Of a DNA stretch of 64,000 nt, positions 61,063-64,000 are shown piece by piece. The notes under the pieces are model-generated. The model did not search any database. It saw nothing but the letters and a program-made list of their open reading frames with translations, and had not been told where the DNA came from. Every line of letters begins with the position of its first letter. Position 1 is the first letter of the stretch. The position numbers and the translations under genes are program-made. The DNA comes from Actimicrobium sp035984655 (GTDB taxonomy: Bacteria; Pseudomonadota; Gammaproteobacteria; Burkholderiales; Burkholderiaceae_D), in the NCBI RefSeq assembly GCF_035984655.1, contig NZ_JAXCHT010000015.1, positions 1-64,000 on the forward strand. Reading direction: 5' to 3'.

Positions 61063-61545
61063 ATGATGGCAAAGCCCCGGATCAGCCTGAAGTCCAGGGC
61101 GTTGCGTTACCTGTCAATGCGCGAGCACAGTCGGCTGGAATTGGGCCGCAAGCTGCAGCGCTATGCTGAGGACGGTGACGATGTCGATGCGTTGCTGGAC
61201 TGGCTTGAAGGCGAAAAATTCCTGTCGCAAACCCGTTTTTCCGAATCCCTGATCCACCGTCGTGCCGCCCGGTTTGGCAACAACCGCATCGTCTCCGAGC
61301 TGCAAAGCCATGGGATTGCCGGCGAGGCACTGACTGGCCTGAAACAAAAACTGCAAATTGACGAGCTGGCCCGGGCGCGCGACGTCTGGCAGCGCAAATT
61401 CGGCAAGCCGGCGGCGGATTCTGCCGAGCGCGGCAAGCAAATGCGGTTCATGCAACAACGCGGGTTTTCCGGTCGCGCCATTCAGGCGGCGATGCGCACG
61501 CGCCCTGACGAAGACGACTTTCCGACGTCTTTTGACGACAACTAA
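61063..61545 (+). CDS. recX: Regulatory protein RecX
   Basis: RecA inhibitor, 160 residues, a string of three-helix repeats: SLKSRALRYLSMREHSRLELGRKL, FLSQTRFSESLIHRRAARFGNNRIVSELQSHGI and RGKQMRFMQQRGFSGRAIQAAM. RecX binds along RecA filaments to damp recombination. It lies 117 nt after recA, probably read from the same promoter. ATGs at 61063 and 61066 are both possible; a further 19 codons upstream do not look conserved. Confidence 0.92.
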   Translation: MMAKPRISLKSRALRYLSMREHSRLELGRKLQRYAEDGDDVDALLDWLEGEKFLSQTRFSESLIHRRAARFGNNRIVSELQSHGIAGEALTGLKQKLQIDELARARDVWQRKFGKPAADSAERGKQMRFMQQRGFSGRAIQAAMRTRPDEDDFPTSFDDN

Positions 61546-61712
61546 CCGCGACCAGCACGTTGGATCGCCCGATCCGATGCTGTGATCCTGTTTTCAGCTG
61601 TGCTACACTTTCCCGGTTTTTGCACTGCCGCATGAGCGGCTGTGGACACAGAATCTGTGCTCACTCAACGCAAACGCGGCGCATCTTGCCGCCCTTACTG
61701 GCATTGGTCCGT

Positions 61713-62294
61713 ATGCCCCTTTCACCACCGGTTTCCCGACGTCAGCTCAAGCACACCCGCACCTTGTCGGTCGAGGCGTTTGCACGCGACGACGGTCTGT
61801 GGGACATCGATGCCCGGATTACCGACATCAAGACGCGCGTTGTCACCCTGGCTTCTGGTCGGCGCGAAGCGGGTGACGCGTTGCATGACCTCAAGCTGCG
61901 CATCACCATCGATCTCGCCTTCAACATTGTGGCCGCTGAGGCTAGCTCCGATGCCGTTCCGTATCCCGGATTCTGCGACACCATCAGCCCCGCCTACCAA
62001 TCGCTGGTCGGGCTGAACCTGATGCAGGGTTTTCGCCACCAGCTCAAGTCCCGTGTTGCCGGTATCGCTGGCTGCACCCATCTGACCGAGCTCGCGCAAA
62101 TACTTCCGACCGCAGCGATCCAGGCGTTCGCTGGCGATGTGATCGACACGCGCGACGGCGACGCTGCCGATGACGGCGCCGCCAAACCATTTCAACTTGA
62201 TCGCTGCCACGCCCTGCGCACGGACGGCGCCGCGGTCGCCCAGTTTTATCCGCGCTGGTCAGTGCCAGCCGTAACACGGTTCCAATCCAGTTAG
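61713..62294 (+). CDS. DUF2889 domain protein
   Basis: 193 residues matching the DUF2889 pattern: RRQLKHTRTLSVEAFARDDGLWDIDARITDIKT, ALHDLKLRITIDLAFNIVAAEA, CTHLTELAQILPTAAIQAFAG and a C-terminal HALRTDGAAVAQFYPRW. Function unknown; the HAMxxRI-like and C-T-H residues suggest a possible metal or thiol site. The start at 61713 (MPLSPPVSRRQL) is preferred; the frame is open 51 codons further up without conservation. A TACACT at 61605-61610 preceded by TG could be an extended -10. It lies just upstream of sucC. Confidence 0.82.
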   Translation: MPLSPPVSRRQLKHTRTLSVEAFARDDGLWDIDARITDIKTRVVTLASGRREAGDALHDLKLRITIDLAFNIVAAEASSDAVPYPGFCDTISPAYQSLVGLNLMQGFRHQLKSRVAGIAGCTHLTELAQILPTAAIQAFAGDVIDTRDGDAADDGAAKPFQLDRCHALRTDGAAVAQFYPRWSVPAVTRFQSS

Positions 62295-62337
62295 TCAACC
62301 CAGCATTTTTTCGATCAGCGTCTGAAGGGAAACCCGC

Positions 62338-63516
<1,179 letters not shown>

Positions 63517-63552
63517 TAAATCACGACCAACAAGAGCGCACAAGGAACCACC

Positions 63553-64000
63553 ATGTCGATTCTGATCAATAAAGATACCAAAGTAGTCACCCAGGGAATC
63601 ACCGGCAAGACCGGGCAGTTCCACACCCGCATGTGTCGCGAGTACGCCAACGGCATGAACTGCTTCGTCGCCGGCGTCAATCCGAAAAAAGCCGGTGAAG
63701 ATTTCGAAGGCATTCCGATTTTCGCCACCGTCGCCGAAGCCAAGGCCCAGACCGGCGCCAACGTGTCGGTCATCTATGTACCGCCAGCCGGAGCCGCCGC
63801 TGCCATCTGGGAAGCCGTCGAAGCCGACCTCGATCTGGCAATTTGCATCACCGAAGGCATTCCGGTGCGCGACATGATGGCGCTGAAGGACCGCATGTCG
63901 AAATCCGGCAGCAAGACCCTGCTGCTCGGACCAAACTGCCCGGGCCTGATCACGCCGGACGAAATCAAGATCGGCATCATGCCGGGCCATATCCACATGA
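63553..64000 (+). CDS. sucD: Succinate-CoA ligase alpha subunit (cut by window end)
   Basis: The first 149 codons of SucD, running off the right edge. MSILINKDTKVVTQGITGKTGQFHTRMCREYANGMNCF is the CoA-binding Rossmann start, and VIYVPPAGAAAAIWEAVEADLDLAICITEGIPVRDM and LLLGPNCPGLITPDE follow. The catalytic His that is phosphorylated lies beyond the window. AAGGA is about 7 nt upstream of the ATG. It pairs with sucC. Confidence 0.95.
   Translation, partial: MSILINKDTKVVTQGITGKTGQFHTRMCREYANGMNCFVAGVNPKKAGEDFEGIPIFATVAEAKAQTGANVSVIYVPPAGAAAAIWEAVEADLDLAICITEGIPVRDMMALKDRMSKSGSKTLLLGPNCPGLITPDEIKIGIMPGHIHM

Overview
The window is about 64 kb of high-GC chromosome, almost fully coding, from a betaproteobacterium. 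Gene content and order (uvrD, polA, xseB-ispA-dxs, glcDEF, pilT/pilU, oxyR-recG, queA-tgt-yajC-secD-secF, recA-recX, sucCD) point to Burkholderiales, most likely the Oxalobacteraceae (Herminiimonas/Janthinobacterium/Herbaspirillum relatives). This placement is an inference from protein style and synteny, not from a search. No rRNA, tRNA, CRISPR array, prophage or insertion sequence was seen.

Layout. 0-8 kb: a small EF-hand-like fragment, the uvrD helicase, homoserine kinase with a membrane protein, a DUF2782 secreted protein and polA. 8-13 kb: a Tat-exported dienelactone hydrolase, a ZIP metal transporter, a sulfurtransferase, a DMT exporter and a Rieske oxygenase. 13-16.6 kb: xseB-ispA-dxs (isoprenoid precursors) and a PduO-type cobalamin adenosyltransferase. 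16.6-22.9 kb: a lactate/glycolate oxidation block with a D-lactate-dehydrogenase-like flavoprotein, a LysR regulator and glcDEF. 22.96-23.56 kb: a tandem array of a 250-bp unit, each carrying two hairpins built on GGGGTCAGAG. 23.6-29.3 kb: the twitching motors pilU/pilT, yggS-proC, ubiA and oxyR. 29.3-37 kb: recG, queA-tgt and the Sec accessory complex yajC-secD-secF. 37-46 kb: an HD-GYP-like protein, purB, a GST, mnmA-nudix, and a pnt transhydrogenase operon with panD inside it. 46.2-47.3 kb: a winged-helix/nucleotidyltransferase gene overlapping a HEPN-like gene, preceded by a phased array of operator half-sites. 47.5-54 kb: a GNAT, a decayed gene, an M20 peptidase, and the Anbu proteasome-homologue cluster (ATP-grasp, alpha-E, transglutaminase, Anbu). 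54-59.6 kb: a two-component system in one operon with a DUF4212/VC_2705-type sodium symporter, and a TonB-like protein. 59.8-64 kb: SOS-controlled recA, recX, a DUF2889 protein and sucC-sucD (sucD cut by the window edge).

Most of the window is housekeeping. The most system-like accessory element is the 46.2-47.3 kb module. A two-domain protein (DNA-binding winged helix plus minimal nucleotidyltransferase) is followed by an overlapping HEPN-like partner, with a near-consensus promoter whose spacer is filled by an inverted repeat. This has the architecture of a self-regulated HEPN/MNT toxin-antitoxin or defence pair. The 250-bp hairpin array and the placement of panD inside the pnt operon are the next most notable features.
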